Positions 10,433 through 22,328 of a DNA stretch of 64,000 nucleotides are shown here, piece by piece. Location: the NCBI GenBank assembly GCA_030867875.1, contig JAOWCC010000577.1, positions 90,439,740 through 90,503,739 of the forward strand, given 5' to 3'. Every line of letters begins with the position of its first letter. Positions within the stretch are counted from its first letter, which is position 1. The position numbers were made by a program, and so were the translations under genes. Below the pieces are notes generated by a model. That model searched no databases. It was not told where the DNA came from and worked only from the letters and a program-made list of their open reading frames with translations. This DNA is from Actinernus sp. WN-2022. Lineage: Eukaryota > Cnidaria > Anthozoa > Actiniaria > Actinernidae.

Positions 10433-10586
10433 TACCATGACAAGAGGGAAATTAGTGATACAATTTCCCTGCAAGCCAAGGGAGAGTTTGTTGAAGTCCC
10501 GAGGCCGCTTCAGCCAAGGGACTTTTACAAACTCTCCTGAGGCTTGAGGGGAAATTTTATCACTAATTTTCCGAATTGTCATGGTA
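10433..10586. repeat. Foldback MITE nested in A (mirror 18866-19019)
   Basis: Imperfect palindrome with ends TACCATGACAA and TTGTCATGGTA. The arms are about 70 bp (AAATTAGTGATA...CAAACTCTCC) around a short centre CCGAGGCCGCTTCAGCC. It explains the ORF-like frame on each copy. Confidence 0.8.
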
Positions 10587-11006
10587 TAACTTTGTAATAC
10601 TCTGATCGCCGAGGAACAGAACAAATCTGTGAGAAGTTTAGTTTTCTCTGCCTAAACTAAAGATGTCATAGTTGAGTTGCTTTCGAAAATGTTTTACTGC
10701 TTGATTGAATGACCTGTGTTGTTTTTGAGAAGAATAGCAGTAAAACACAATGTAATTATGTGTTTGACTAAATATTTAAAGATCATGCATATATGGTTTT
10801 AAGTATACCACATGGAAGAAGCGGGTTTGAGAAATAAGAGAAGAATGTGCAGATTGAAATACGTGATCCCACATGGATTAATTACATGTACGTTGAAGGT
10901 TATGATGAAGTCGGGTCAGTTTGGGTTCAATTTTTTCAACCGGGAGCACAGGGCTTAAGTCGTGCCAGAGGGGAGCAAGAGTTGATGCTTTTCACCCTCT
11001 CATGTC

Positions 11007-11009
11007 CAG
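11007..11009. repeat. Target site duplication CAG, left copy (partner 22329-22331)
   Basis: CAG directly precedes CCCTTACC at 11010 and directly follows GGTAAGGG at 22321-22328. The empty site in the other copy has CAG once (minus strand, 18443-18445). Confidence 0.75.
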
Positions 11010-11520
11010 CCCTTACCAACATGCCTGATATGGGCCATATATGGCCCTTGTATGGGTTTTGTATGGGCCCATTCAAGTTCCATATATGGGTATGTGATGG
11101 GTTGTGCATGGGATTTGTATGGGCCATATGATTCCCATATATGGGTTACATGCTGTCTAGATGGCAATATTTTCAAACCCATATATGGTCCATATCTGGT
11201 CCATACATTGCCCATATAAAAGTATATGGGAAAAGTATGGATTTGTCTAAAATCCAGATAGTTCCCATATATGGCCATATGGTTTTCATATATGGGGAGT
11301 ATATGGGTAAGATTAATTATTTATAATATTTAGGGATGGGTAATACATGGGTTGTAAATGGGAATACTATGGGTAGCATATGGGATAAGCGTGGGAGTGA
11401 TATGGTGAATATATGGGAGAAGCCATTGTCCCAGACTTTTTCCATATAAAAACCACACTTGCCATACGTTTCCCATACAGAATCCATGTTTCCCATATAA
11501 ATGCCATATGAAACCTGTAC
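11010..11520. repeat. Sub-terminal CCATATATGG (CArG-like) cluster, B end
   Basis: Several matches to CC(A/T)6GG, for example CCATATATGG near 11035, 11080, 11132 and 11267, amid many CCATA/TATGG half sites in both orientations. CC(A/T)6GG is the known binding consensus of SRF-type MADS factors; whether that matters here is inference. The mirror copy is about 29220-29727. Confidence 0.7.
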
Positions 11521-11714
11521 CATTTACATAGTATACCCATACAATTTCCATTCTATTCCCATTCCTTGCAAATTTACCCATATCATTAACATATCTTACC
11601 CATACCTTTGCCATGACACCCATGCCTTTACCATACACCACCCATGTTATTACCATATATCCTCCAAACAATGCCCATGTCATTACCATACACTTCTCAT
11701 ACCCACATCTGATT

Positions 11715-12255
11715 ACCATTCATTATCCATACAGTACCCATGTCATTACCATACAGTACCCATGTCATTACCATACAGTACCCATGTCATTGCCATACAG
11801 TACCCATGTCATTGCCATACAGTACCCATGTCATTACCATACAGTATCCATGTCATTGCCATACAGTACCCATGTCATTGCCATACAGTACCCATGTCAT
11901 TGCCATACACTACCCATGTCATTACCATACAGTATCCATGTCATTACCATACACTACCCATGTCATTACCAATATTACACTACCCATGTCATTGCCATAC
12001 ACTTCCCATGTCATTGCCATACACTTCCCATGTCATTGCCATACACTTCCCAGGTCATTGCCATACACTTCCCAGGTCATTGCCATACACTTCCCATGTC
12101 ATTACCATACAATTCCCATGTCATTACCATACAGTTCCCATACCCACATCATTACCATACAGTTCCCATACCCACATCATTACCATACATTGTCCATACA
12201 ATACCTATGTCATTACCATACATTATCCATACAATACCCATGTCATGATGCAGTA
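11715..12255 (+). repeat. 22-bp tandem array inside the B end
   Basis: About 24 copies of a 22-bp unit of the form TACCCATGTCATTACCATACAG with A/G and T/C variants. Because 22 is not a multiple of 3 and the unit has no stops, all three plus frames stay open and yield spurious His/Cys/Pro-rich ORFs. In the mirror copy (about 28505-29010) one unit is missing: the CCAGGTCATTGCCATACACTT variant occurs twice here and once there, matching the 22-bp change in coordinate sum. Confidence 0.9.
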
Positions 12256-13109
12256 ACATACAAAAATGTACCCATGATATCCATAAATTGTTTTGATTCC
12301 CACCCCCAGTATACTCTAGCAGCTGTGCAATGTACCTAATCCTTTGCTGTACAAGTACATGCAGTTGCAATGTCTTAATTCATATAAATATTAGAACTCT
12401 CAACCATAATTCAGTTAACAATGTCTTTATTTTCATTGATGCCATGGTATAAATACATACATGTACATGTAGATGTCTAACATGTATTACACAGCAGAAA
12501 ATTATTATAAATTTACGAGTGCATCAAACTACTTATATATTTAAAGTTTGTGACATACATGTACAGTACGTTTTATATTTTCAACAGCAAATTTTCAAAG
12601 TACTGTTGTTCTAAACACTGTTACAATCTTGTACCTGAAGCATTATTTTCGTTGGTATTTAATACACTGCATGTGCCATTTTCTGTGATTATAAGCATGC
12701 AGGCAGTTACTTTAAAATGTGTTTAATGTATGAATCAAGCCGCTTGTACTAGATAATAAGTTATTATGACTTATTAATATTGATTTGAAGAAGATCTAAC
12801 ATGTCTATAATTGTATATAATTCGAATCTACTGTATGTTGGAAAGAACCATATACATGTAGCTTTATTATGCTTAAATTAACAGACTTGATTATCTTGCA
12901 TGCTTTCTATGATAAGTGTGATAATGTAGTTGACTCAGGGCTAATTCCCTCACTAACTTCATATACATGTATCTGCAGCCATTATAGTTCGCGCGCGTCA
13001 CCAGGAAATTCTCTCAAATTCTGATTGGATATTGATCAAATGAGGGCAGGCACTATTATACAAATATAGTGTGTCAATCAAGGAACCTTTATAGTGCATC
13101 TGTTGAGGA

Positions 13110-13340
13110 ACTATCGGCTATTAGTGTATACACGTAACACACCAGTGAATAGTGCTCTTTGCACGCTCTGATTGGCTAATCAAACAGTGAATAAGATTTC
13201 ATATTCAGCTCCGAGCGAAGCAGTGATCACCTTACAGAAGTTTTTGTCCAATTGACTGAAAATAATAACTATTTGGTGCTGACTATTCACTAATGTGTGG
13301 TATATACTTATTACTAAAACAAGTGGCTCACTTTGGTGAA
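13110..13340. repeat. MITE fragment nested in B (mirror about 27420-27650)
   Basis: Contains CCAATCAGAGCGTGC-type, TTCGCTCGGAG and AGTGATCACC blocks and ends near GTGTGGTATATACTTA. The same blocks occur at 40600-40790 in the flanking DNA. The adjoining 13340-13920 repeats GAACTATCGGCTGATAGTT-like palindromes and a CATTATTGTTCAT(C/T)ACAAAAT block. Confidence 0.6.
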
Positions 13341-14389
13341 TAATTGTTTTAAAAATAGTTTCCCATGGAAATTTCATGTTCTGAAACCAACTATAAGTCT
13401 GAGGACGCAGTTCAAGGGCTTATAAAATTATGCTAGTTTTAAGAACATCAAATTTCCAAGGTAAATTTGGATAATAGTTCGGAGACAGACACACTATTTG
13501 TCATTATTGTTCATTACAAAATTCTCTTCCGCCCTCAGGGTGCTACAATCTGTTATTATTAATAGTTCACCACAACATTTTGGTGCACACTCATTGTCTA
13601 AAACCGATCACTAGAAGTGATAGTTGTCGTCCATGGATGCAAACTATAAGGCGTTATAGTTCACCAGAAAATTTTGGCATGCACTCACTATAAGCTAAAA
13701 GTGATCATGTGACCTCATACTTATCATCCGTGGATGCGAACTATCAGTGCCCGCTGAGAGCGTAAGACGATTTTGTGATGAACAATAACGACAAACAGAC
13801 TGGGTTTGTCTTGGAACTATCGGCTGATAGTTTCCTTTGGAAATGTGATGTTCTTAAAACTAGCATATAAGCCCTCAACAATTTTGTGATGAACAATAAC
13901 GACAAATAGTGCCTCAGCTTAAGGTTATCGTATAGCTTCAGAGCCGAATTTTTCAAAAAAAATTTTTTTCACGTAAAAACAAAGTTTAGAGTGTTAAGTA
14001 TCCAACGGAAAAAAAAGTGGTTGATTTTTTTTTTATCTAGACGGAGAAATATCAAAAAGAAACATTTTACCGAAGATTGCGTTACATATTTTGATTGACA
14101 GCTCATACACCACATCAATCGTCATGAGCATTCAACCGTAGCTAAGCGCGGGAGTAGTTGTTTACTGTTCAGTTCGGAGTTCGCTCTGTGGCTTGTTGTC
14201 AGCGTTGTATCGAATCGTTTCTCACATAAATATGTCATCGTAAATTTGAAGCGTATTCGCTAAAATTATCCGTAGATGTCTTCTTCAAAACAAGTGTCGT
14301 GTCTGGTCCTTGGAGTTCAAGAAAGAGGAACAAATCAAAGAAATGTTCGAAATTATATATTCTTATTACCAGTGTCTAAACTATTTTGG

Positions 14390-14622
14390 GGGTTTCTCAG
14401 TGTAAGCATGTCCTGAAATTGTTAAAGCAAAAGTGCACTTGAAAACACTTGAAAACATCGCTAAATTCGCCATTAAGTTCAGGTGTATTTAGACTCGTTC
14501 TATTAATGATTTGGGATTTAAAATGGTTAGGGTTTTTTCAAATTTTGGGGTTAGGTTTTAGAAGGTTTGTATGAAAATTCGACAAAATGAATGATTAATA
14601 TGCTTACACTGAGAAAGCGCCA
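14390..14622. mobile_element. MITE nested in the TTAA element (mirror about 26152-26384)
   Basis: Ends TTTCTCAGTGTAAGCAT and ATGCTTACACTGAGAAA flank a core that shares GGTGTATTTA.AGACTC, TTAGGGTTTTTTCAAATTTT and TTTTAGAAGGTTTGTATGA with the MITE at 10060-10282. Confidence 0.7.
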
Positions 14623-14895
14623 CTATTTTGTTGTACATTTATAGGCCACTTGATTCCTCTTAAGTAATTCTACAACAACATGCCCAATCTCTGACATTTT
14701 CCGGAGCATATATTCACGAGCTGATTCTTCGGCTAATTTATCTGTCCTCGTGCTTTTCTTTCGTCTTCCGCGTCCGTTTGGTCTACTTTCATTGTGCTTT
14801 GGTTTTGCCTTCTTCTTGTCTTTAGCTGGTTTATCCTTTGCCGTTTCAATTGCCTTATTCTGGCGTTTGACCGGTTTATTCTTGGTTTTGCCCAT
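14623..14895 (-). CDS. Small lysine/arginine-rich protein of the TTAA element (A-B copy)
   Basis: A 90-codon ORF begins with MGKTKNKPVKRQNK in a favourable start context (A at -3, G at +4). The first about 50 residues are almost all Lys, Arg, Asn, Ala and Pro with several nuclear-localisation-like clusters (KKAKPK, RGRRKK). The C-terminal 40 residues form a likely amphipathic helix (AREYMLRKMSEIGHVVVELLKRNQ). The stop TAG borders the nested MITE. The ORF is identical in the second copy at 25879-26151, but both belong to one recent duplication, so identity alone does not prove selection. I do not recognise a family. It could be a DNA-binding accessory protein, a captured first exon, or noise. 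Confidence 0.4.
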   Translation of the reverse strand: MGKTKNKPVKRQNKAIETAKDKPAKDKKKAKPKHNESRPNGRGRRKKSTRTDKLAEESAREYMLRKMSEIGHVVVELLKRNQVAYKCTTK

Positions 14896-16049
14896 AATGA
14901 AGAGTGATTGAAAACGCGAAACTCAACTGAGCGCGAAGACCTTTGATTGTGTTGCTTTCATGCTGCTGGTGGGAAGCCAGTTTTGACTGTGACATTTCCC
15001 AGTCACTGGTTGAACATCATTGGCTGCTTTTTATAGAAGGTGTTTGATTGCTCTGAAAGAGGCGGGGCACCAGAATCAGTCTCGCCAGCCCGCTAAAACT
15101 TTTCAGAGCGTTTTCTTGACTTTCTATTTTCGTTCTAAACATAGTTTGAAAAAAGCTCCAACTCGACGCGAATTTGTGCGAATTTCTTCAAATTTTCACA
15201 GATTGTTCGCAATTATATCAGCTAAAAAACTGTGTCGGCGATTTTTTTAATTTTCAAAAGAGAGGCGCTGAGAGCGATTCTCGCAACTATACTTGGATTG
15301 TGCGTTAGCAGTTTCACGAAGACCAAAATATCTTCAGAACGGCTTCGAATTTCCACAATCGCCGACACAATTTCGTAAACAAGGACTGTGGGAGTCCAGA
15401 AAAGCAAACCGATCTTAAATTCATTAAATTGCCGTGGAGTTGGAGCTTTTGGAAACCAACTCGCTTGTTCGGAAAAGACGTTTATTTAAAAATTGCACTT
15501 TTATCAAAATTACAAACCTTAGGTATATCGTTGTAGCCAATTTTATAAGCTTTAAAATGAGGTATAATTTATCTAAATACGACGAATATTCGAGACGCTA
15601 CTTAATTTTATCCGGAACAGTACCCTGAAGGTATACGATAACCTTAATTAATATAAAAAATATACATGCAAGGCTTTGATCAGGTCTTAGCTCACTAATT
15701 CAATTTGTCAATTTGACTATTAAATTGAAGATCACCTTTGTGTAGTTTTATTTGGTTATGACTTCTTTATATAAACTAAAATGGTTCGTGCTTCCAGTAA
15801 ACTTTCTCGACCTGAAAGAAAATGAAAATCTAAAAGTTACTTTATGTTTAATTATCCACCTTCAGGAGGATTTAATGCTACTGAAATATGGCAATATGAG
15901 GGAAATGAAGAATGGTGCAGCAAACAATAATGTTACTGCATGGTCCAGTAACAACCATGCAGCAGTAATGTTTACCAGTTTACTGGCTCCTAATATAATG
16001 AAAACCCTACCTAATTAGTACAACCGTTTATATGCTGCCTTTTTAACAG

Positions 16050-18140
16050 AGAAGTTTCAGTCTTACAGCCAAATGAATCTGACCACTGGCAGTGTAACCA
16101 AGCACCCCTAATTTTGGGCTTAAGTCTGACAGTGCGGGCAGAAGAACTCAGCCTCAGATCAGGCATGGTAACTACATGTAGTTAGAAAGTAGCAAGGGAG
16201 AAAACTAAATTCAAGTGTATAATTGAGTAAGAAATAACCAGGTCCCGTTTCGACAAATTTGATTTTTTTTGCTACCAACAATTCTTTCCTTTTCAGAGAG
16301 GGGTGCTAGCCAATGTTTTAATGAAATGATTCATTTCAAAACACTAAAATAGGAGTACAAGATTTTTCAACAAATGGCTCGATGTTCACCGCACGATACA
16401 TGGAACGGAAGTAATTTCGTTGAGATGACTGACAACCTTGAACAATTGATTAGTGACATCAGTAGTGAGAAGTGACAAAAGCAAAATTGTATTTACTGTA
16501 TTTTCGGAAGCCAAATTCCAATTATTGTACTACTGTGTATAGACTGATCATCTGTGCCTCTGCTAGTGGAATCAAAGAGTGATTTGGGAAAGTTTAATAT
16601 TATTTTCAAGTCTTCAAGTATCCAGTTGACTGGCGATGAGGACATTTTGAATCAGTGAATGAAAACAGAACCAAAAATTTTGTCTTAATTAATCCCACTG
16701 GAACATTAGTTTAACTAACAATATAACATTATGTAAAATCCTGGGAACAATAATGCTGTAGATGTCAATCTATGATCATACTAGTTACACTTACATGGAG
16801 GTTGCCCACAATGCATTGCTGCTATGAGCATGCTCAAATGAACTTTTGCCTACATTGCATTGCTGCAATGAGCATGCGCAGAGGTTACAGTTATCTGATT
16901 TGGGTACAATGTATGAAAATTACACATTTGATGCAATTTCTAAGTAATTTAAACAGCTTTTAAAGTTTTAATTCCCCTCCGTGACATAATTTTCCCCTCC
17001 ATGACACTTGTTATTATTGAAATAGAACAAAGAAAACTTGCAGTTCAGAATTTTTTCATTTAATATACATGTATACATGTAGTTGTATTGAACTTGAACT
17101 CAGAAGTTTATAATATATTGTGAATTTTGTTTGGACTGTTTTGGAAATATCAAAACTTTTATACCAAATTTTGTCATGGAGGGGAAAGTTCCCTCTTGGA
17201 CAAACTATACATGTAGCAACACCTCCTTAACAGCAACAAAAAATATTTTCTCTATTAGTGCATGTGAAGAACTGTGTGTCCTGATATTTTTTATTTGTTT
17301 TTGACATAAAGCAAGTAGCTCAGGTTTTTTGTGGTTTTCCCCTCCGTGACAGACAATTTTGTATTTCAGCTAATTAATGATAATTTATGACTATAAGAGT
17401 GTGCCGTCATTTCAAAATCATATTTTTTTATACTTTAGTTATCAAATAATGGAAAATGCAATGATCTTGTAAGTTATCAGTAATTAAGAATTCAGAGTTC
17501 CATGTCCCAAATACTGTGGAATGGCCCAAGGACAAAAAACCTACAAAGTAAGCAAAGTTTACTTTTGAATGTTCTTTTAATTGTCTTGTTTACAATCTCT
17601 TGACAAGAAATCCTTGCAAACTCATGTGAGCCATTGCCATTTGAAATCGTTCTCAAAGTTGCCTGAAGAATTCTTGCTAATATACTAATTTGAATATAAT
17701 GTTCTAGAACTGGAATTTGATTTTCAGCTTCGATAGTTTCTTTCAGTTTTCTTTTCAGTCATCATAACCGACAGAATTTATTTGTCTGTTTTATAAATTA
17801 CATGTAATGAAAATCTGAGTCAAAGAAACAAACACATAGATATCGCTTTTACAAATATTTGAAAAATAACCGAACCGAAAAATAATTCTGTTTCTGATTT
17901 TCATGTTTTCGATTTTCTGTAATTTTACTTCCATTCCATGTTTCGTGTGGCGATCATCAAGCCATCATGTGACTTTAGTTTCCTCCCTTCTCATATTAGA
18001 AACTACAATGATGTAGTCAGGGAGATTAGGCCGCTAGCATGTGAGGGATCTGAGTCTGAGTTTCTCTGCCCGTGCAGAGTCTAAGCGTGAGATTAGGGTG
18101 TTAGGAGATTCATTCGGCCAAAAGACTGAAGCTAATTCTC
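16050..18140. repeat. Segment bounded by diverged inverted repeats (16060-16440 and 17930-18140; mirrored in B')
   Basis: The left arm (AGTCTTACAGCCAAATGAATCT, TGCGGGCAGA, CCTCAGATCA, ACATGGAACGGAAGT blocks) matches the reverse complement of the right arm (AGTCTTTTGGCCGAATGAATC, GCACGGGCAGAG, CTCAGATCCC, ACATGGAATGGAAGT). The space between is AT rich and contains several GTCA(T/C)GGAGGGGAAA-type repeats (about 16978-17350) but no gene. Probably an old nested transposon. Confidence 0.55.
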
Positions 18141-21100
18141 AAGCAAAAAATCTAGCAGGGGTTGGGCTCACATCAAATATGTAAAGCCCCCATCACATGA
18201 CTTTTGTAAATAGTTTTGAAAGGAAATCATGCAGGGACCCTTAAGCTTACAGGTCATAATTATGATAATACCATGATCGCCTCGGATTCCTTCGTTTGTT
18301 CACACACATTTAATCTCTAAATTCCCTGGCTCATTACAAATGCAAGGAAAATTTAGAAATATGCATTGTCTTCAACAAGAACAATGCATATTTCTAATTT
18401 TCGCTTGCATCGTAAAGAGGGAAAACTAGAAGACAATGCAGGCTGGACATGAGAGGGTGAAAAGCATCAACTCTTGCTCCCCTCTGGCACGACTTAAGCC
18501 CTGTGCTCCCGGTTGAAAAAATTGAACCCAAACTGACCCGACTTCATCATAACCTTCAACGTACATGTAATTAATCCATGTGGGATCACGTATTTCAATC
18601 TGCACATTCTTCTCTTATTTCTCAAACCCGCTTCTTCCATGTGGTATACTTAAAACCATATATGCATGATCTTTAAATATTTAGTCAAACACATAATTAC
18701 ATTGTGTTTTACTGCTATTCTTCTCAAAAACAACACAGGTCATTCAATCAAGCAGTAAAACATTTTCGAAAGCAACTCAACTATGACATCTTTAGTTTAG
18801 GCAGAGAAAACTAAACTTCTCACAGATTTGTTCTGTTCCTCGGCGATCAGAGTATTACAAAGTTATACCATGACAATTCGGAAAATTAGTGATAAAATTT
18901 CCCCTCAAGCCTCAGGAGAGTTTGTAAAAGTCCCTTGGCTGAAGCGGCCTCGGGACTTCAACAAACTCTCCCTTGGCTTGCAGGGAAATTGTATCACTAA
19001 TTTCCCTCTTGTCATGGTATTACTGTACTTATAATAAACCAGTAGCTACAATGTATTTAAAATTATAAAGTCATGCAAGTGTAACCTGAGAACCACATAC
19101 ATGTACACTTCTATTATTTTTATTAATAATAATAACTAAATTGATGCCCGACTTCTAAACCTTTATTTGGGCTACCGGTTAATGCAGAATACCCTGCCAC
19201 TGCAGGTTCATTAATAATGCATGTTCTCAAACCTCATACAAACCTTCTAAAAACTTCCCCCAAAAAATCAAAAACCCTAACCACCACAAATTAAAATCAT
19301 TCATGAATAGAATGAGTCTATAAATACACCAGAGCTAGCTATAATGGAGAAATTTTGCACAGTTTAGAAGGGGTGCCAGGGTATTCTGCAGTGAACTAGG
19401 AGACCATATACAATGTGCATGTACTTTCCTTACCATTGAAAACTTGAACGAGCTGCATGTGACCAGACTTTGGCCTGATGAGTGATGTAATATTTGACTT
19501 GATCATGAACTCAAGGCACTTTTAGTTGACCACAGGACTGACAGCTCTATCTAGAAGCTCTGTTTATTTATACAATACAAAAGCTTTTGGTGAGCAACTA
19601 AAGGCCTGGGAAGAAATATAATAAGAAATACAACTGGAGCTTTCTTAATATTTATAAAGCAGCTTCGATATTTTAACACGCATGCACTGATGCAGTCAGT
19701 ACGTGCCATGCAGTCACTCGAGGAGCATTCTGACAGTCCCATTTTCTGATCTAAAGAATCGTTCGTAATTAAGATTACAAACCGGCTATTTCTTCGACAG
19801 AATGAGAAGAATTAGCGAACTGATGAACTGAATTACAATGAAAGCTTTGTGAGATTGTACACGACATGAACTAGACACGTTGCAGTATGAATGCTTACCT
19901 TCGGCTTCGGCCTTCCCGGCGGTTCTTCACCGATTTATCCACAAATTAGTTTATGTCTCTCAGTAGCAGCAGTTACTCTAGTCTTTCTAGCAATAGAATC
20001 TAGTTATAAATGCTGATTTGAAGGTATGAAGGCTGATTTGTTGGTCTTCTCGCTAGCTCTATCTGTTCACATCCACACGAACTGTGAAACCGACAATAAT
20101 TTTGAAATACAAGTTTTAGCCAATCAGGAATCAAGTCACTATCCGGGACTTCAAATATCGATCAATTGTTCGAGCACAGGAAGCCCAAGCTCTTTTTAGT
20201 CTGACAGGCACCCAAATTCGCTGAAACTGCATACAGACGCAGCCAAGAGACAGATAGACGTCAGGTAAGTTTTATTCATTTTATTACAGTATGTTTATCG
20301 AAAAGCTAGATTAAAAAATTCCCATACAAACTTATAAAATAGCCATAAACAGTGCTTGGGCTACCTGTGATTCGGATGGCGAGGCTAATGAAACTGATTT
20401 GATTGTACTCTACAGTTTATTTATCTAATTTTAATAATAACAAACGTAACCCACCAAAATATGCGAAGAAGCATTAGGACGCACATTTTCCCAGTGGCTT
20501 TCCAGTACTTTTGAACGGTCACGCAATATTTGCATGATGTATTTTGTGCATGTATTTATTTAATGTACTGTTTAAGCGCCGATCAAACGAGTATGTGAGC
20601 GCATGGGAACATGAGAGTTTAAAAAAACATTTTATTGATATTTTAATGATACATTGGTATATTTGTCCCTGTGTCCCCCCCCCCCCCCCCCGAGAGTTGC
20701 TCAAGAACATGAGAGTTGCTCAATTACGCTCTCGCTTGACCGCCAACTCTCGCCAAATTTGAACCTGAGAATTGACAATCGCGAGTTACGTCAACTTCTT
20801 GTGACCCTCGTCATCCTCAATTTACCGAGTTGTGAAGGCATTTCAATTAGCCGCAATGCACGACGGTGTTCCCTCGTGGCTTTGGATCCCTGCATGTAGC
20901 TGGCCTCCCATGCAGGCGGATGAAGGCACCGCGAGTTCCGTTGGAAAATGAAGTCTGCATGGTTATACCGGCGCCTCGACATCCGCTTGGTATCAGACAA
21001 AAGTATAAACGTACAAGTCGGTATATCATGCGCCGTGGTCTAGAGGATTTTTCTTCGCTGTTTTGACTTGTTTCAAAATCTTAAAATGTTTCAAACATAT

Positions 21101-21326
21101 AATATACCAAACAAAGCGATTTTCAATTTTCTACGCAGTTATTAGCATATCAGTCCGTGATCTAAGTTTGGGTTGAAAAAAAATTGCGCTTACGCTGGAT
21201 CGGACAGCATTAAATATATTTCCCATGTGCCTTAGTGAGCTCTTAAAGCATAGTCCATGCAGTCTTATTAATCTAAACAATGAATGTGATACACATATTC
21301 CTGTTAATTTGCCTTATTTTTGCTCA

Positions 21327-22328
21327 TACAAATTCCATCTACTGCCCATATCCTTGCCATATCATGGGGATCGTGTCAGCTATTATCTTCTCTGCCCATA
21401 TAACTCCCATACATGCATATGGGTTTAATATGGGATCAGTCATACGAGCAATGAAACATTTGTCCATGCATCCCCCATATGTTTCCCACGTGTATCCCAG
21501 ATGCTGGGAAAGGTATGGGTTCATGTCTGTGTGGTCTCTGTGTCTTCATTCTGCCCATCCAAATCCCATCTACTGCCCATATCTTTGCCATATCATGGGG
21601 GTCGTATGGGTTGTTACAGTCTCTGCCCATATAATTCCCATGTATATGGGTTTCATATGGGATCTACGCGAATAAAGAACCATTTTAGCCCATGCATCCC
21701 CCATATACTTCCCATGTATTTACCAGATGATGGAAATAGTATGGGCCTCTATCTATGTGTGCCATGTTTCGCCCATACAAATTCTACCTTGTACCCATAT
21801 CTGTGCCATATCATAGGAACCGTATGGGTTGTTACAGTCTCTGCCCATATAATTCCCATGTATATGGGTTTCATATGGGATCTACGCGAATAAAGAACCA
21901 TTTTAGCCCATGCATCCCCCATATACTTCCCATGTATTTACCAGATGATGGGAATAGTATGGGCCTACCTATGCGTGCCATGTTTCGCCCATACAAATTC
22001 CACTTTGTACCCATATCTGTGCCATATCATGGGAACCGTATGGCTATTGTCCTGTCTGCCCATACAGTTCCCATACATATGGGTTTCATATGGGATCTGT
22101 TTCCCATATGCTTTCCATATATGGGTTTCATATGGGATGTGCTGCCCATGTATTTTCCATATGATATCATTTTAAACCCTTACTTTTCCCATATATGGTT
22201 TCTGAATGGTAGGTAAACCCATATTTATCCCATGTAACAAAAACTCAAACCCATATAGTTCCCATACCAGACCCATGTACATCCCATGTCAGACCCATAT
22301 GAATCCCATATGTTTGGTTTGGTAAGGG
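21327..22328. repeat. Sub-terminal CATATGGG array, A' end (mirror of 7123-8125)
   Basis: Reverse complement of the left outer array, ending in GGTAAGGG at 22328. One or two small differences separate it from its mirror, for example around 21965-21975. Confidence 0.85.

Larger units (their letters stand above)
8126..11009. other. Unique interior of part A: no gene recognised
   Basis: Contains the G run, a possible divergent pair of splice donors (minus CAG|GTAAGT near 9187; plus AAG|GTAAGC at 9554), a MITE at about 10060-10280 and a foldback at 10433-10586. The ORFs here are short, unsupported by any motif, and exist equally in the A' copy (18443-21326). I see no transposase. Confidence 0.6.
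13923..15643. mobile_element. 1.72-kb TTAA-flanked TIR element nested in B (mirror about 25131-26841)
   Basis: The ends are GGTTATCGTATA(G)CTTCAG and CTGAAGGTATACGATAACC, with TTAA immediately outside on both sides (13919-13922 and 15644-15647). TTAA duplication with short TIRs is typical of piggyBac and Kolobok groups. It encodes only the 90-codon basic ORF below plus short frames, so it is probably non-autonomous. It contains a MITE at 14390-14622 and an internal repeat of the block GTGTCGGCGATT around 15230 and 15360. Because it is also in the outer copy, it entered before the 11.3-kb element was last copied. Confidence 0.75.
11010..22328. mobile_element. Inner, complete copy of the 11.3-kb TIR element (11,319 bp), inverted relative to the outer copy
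   Basis: Left end CCCTTACCAACATG at 11010, right end ...TTTGGTAAGGG at 22328, giving a short imperfect TIR with CCCTTACC as its core. It is flanked by CAG at 11007-11009 and 22329-22331. The uninterrupted site, read from the sister copy (reverse complement of 18430-18460), is TGTCCAGCCTGC, which confirms the insertion point and a 3-bp duplication. Both ends carry about 1 kb of CATATGGG/CCATAC-rich repeats. The unique interior (12260-21330) holds nested MITEs and no transposase frame of useful length. TIR plus 3-bp duplication is seen in CACTA, Harbinger, Academ and Zator groups, but the terminal sequence does not let me assign one. Confidence 0.85.

Noticed and set aside
11501..12339. Three overlapping plus-strand ORFs of about 200-250 codons rich in His, Cys, Pro and Tyr
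   Set aside because: They are the three frames of a stop-free 22-bp tandem repeat; the mirrored copy shows the same. No start context or family.
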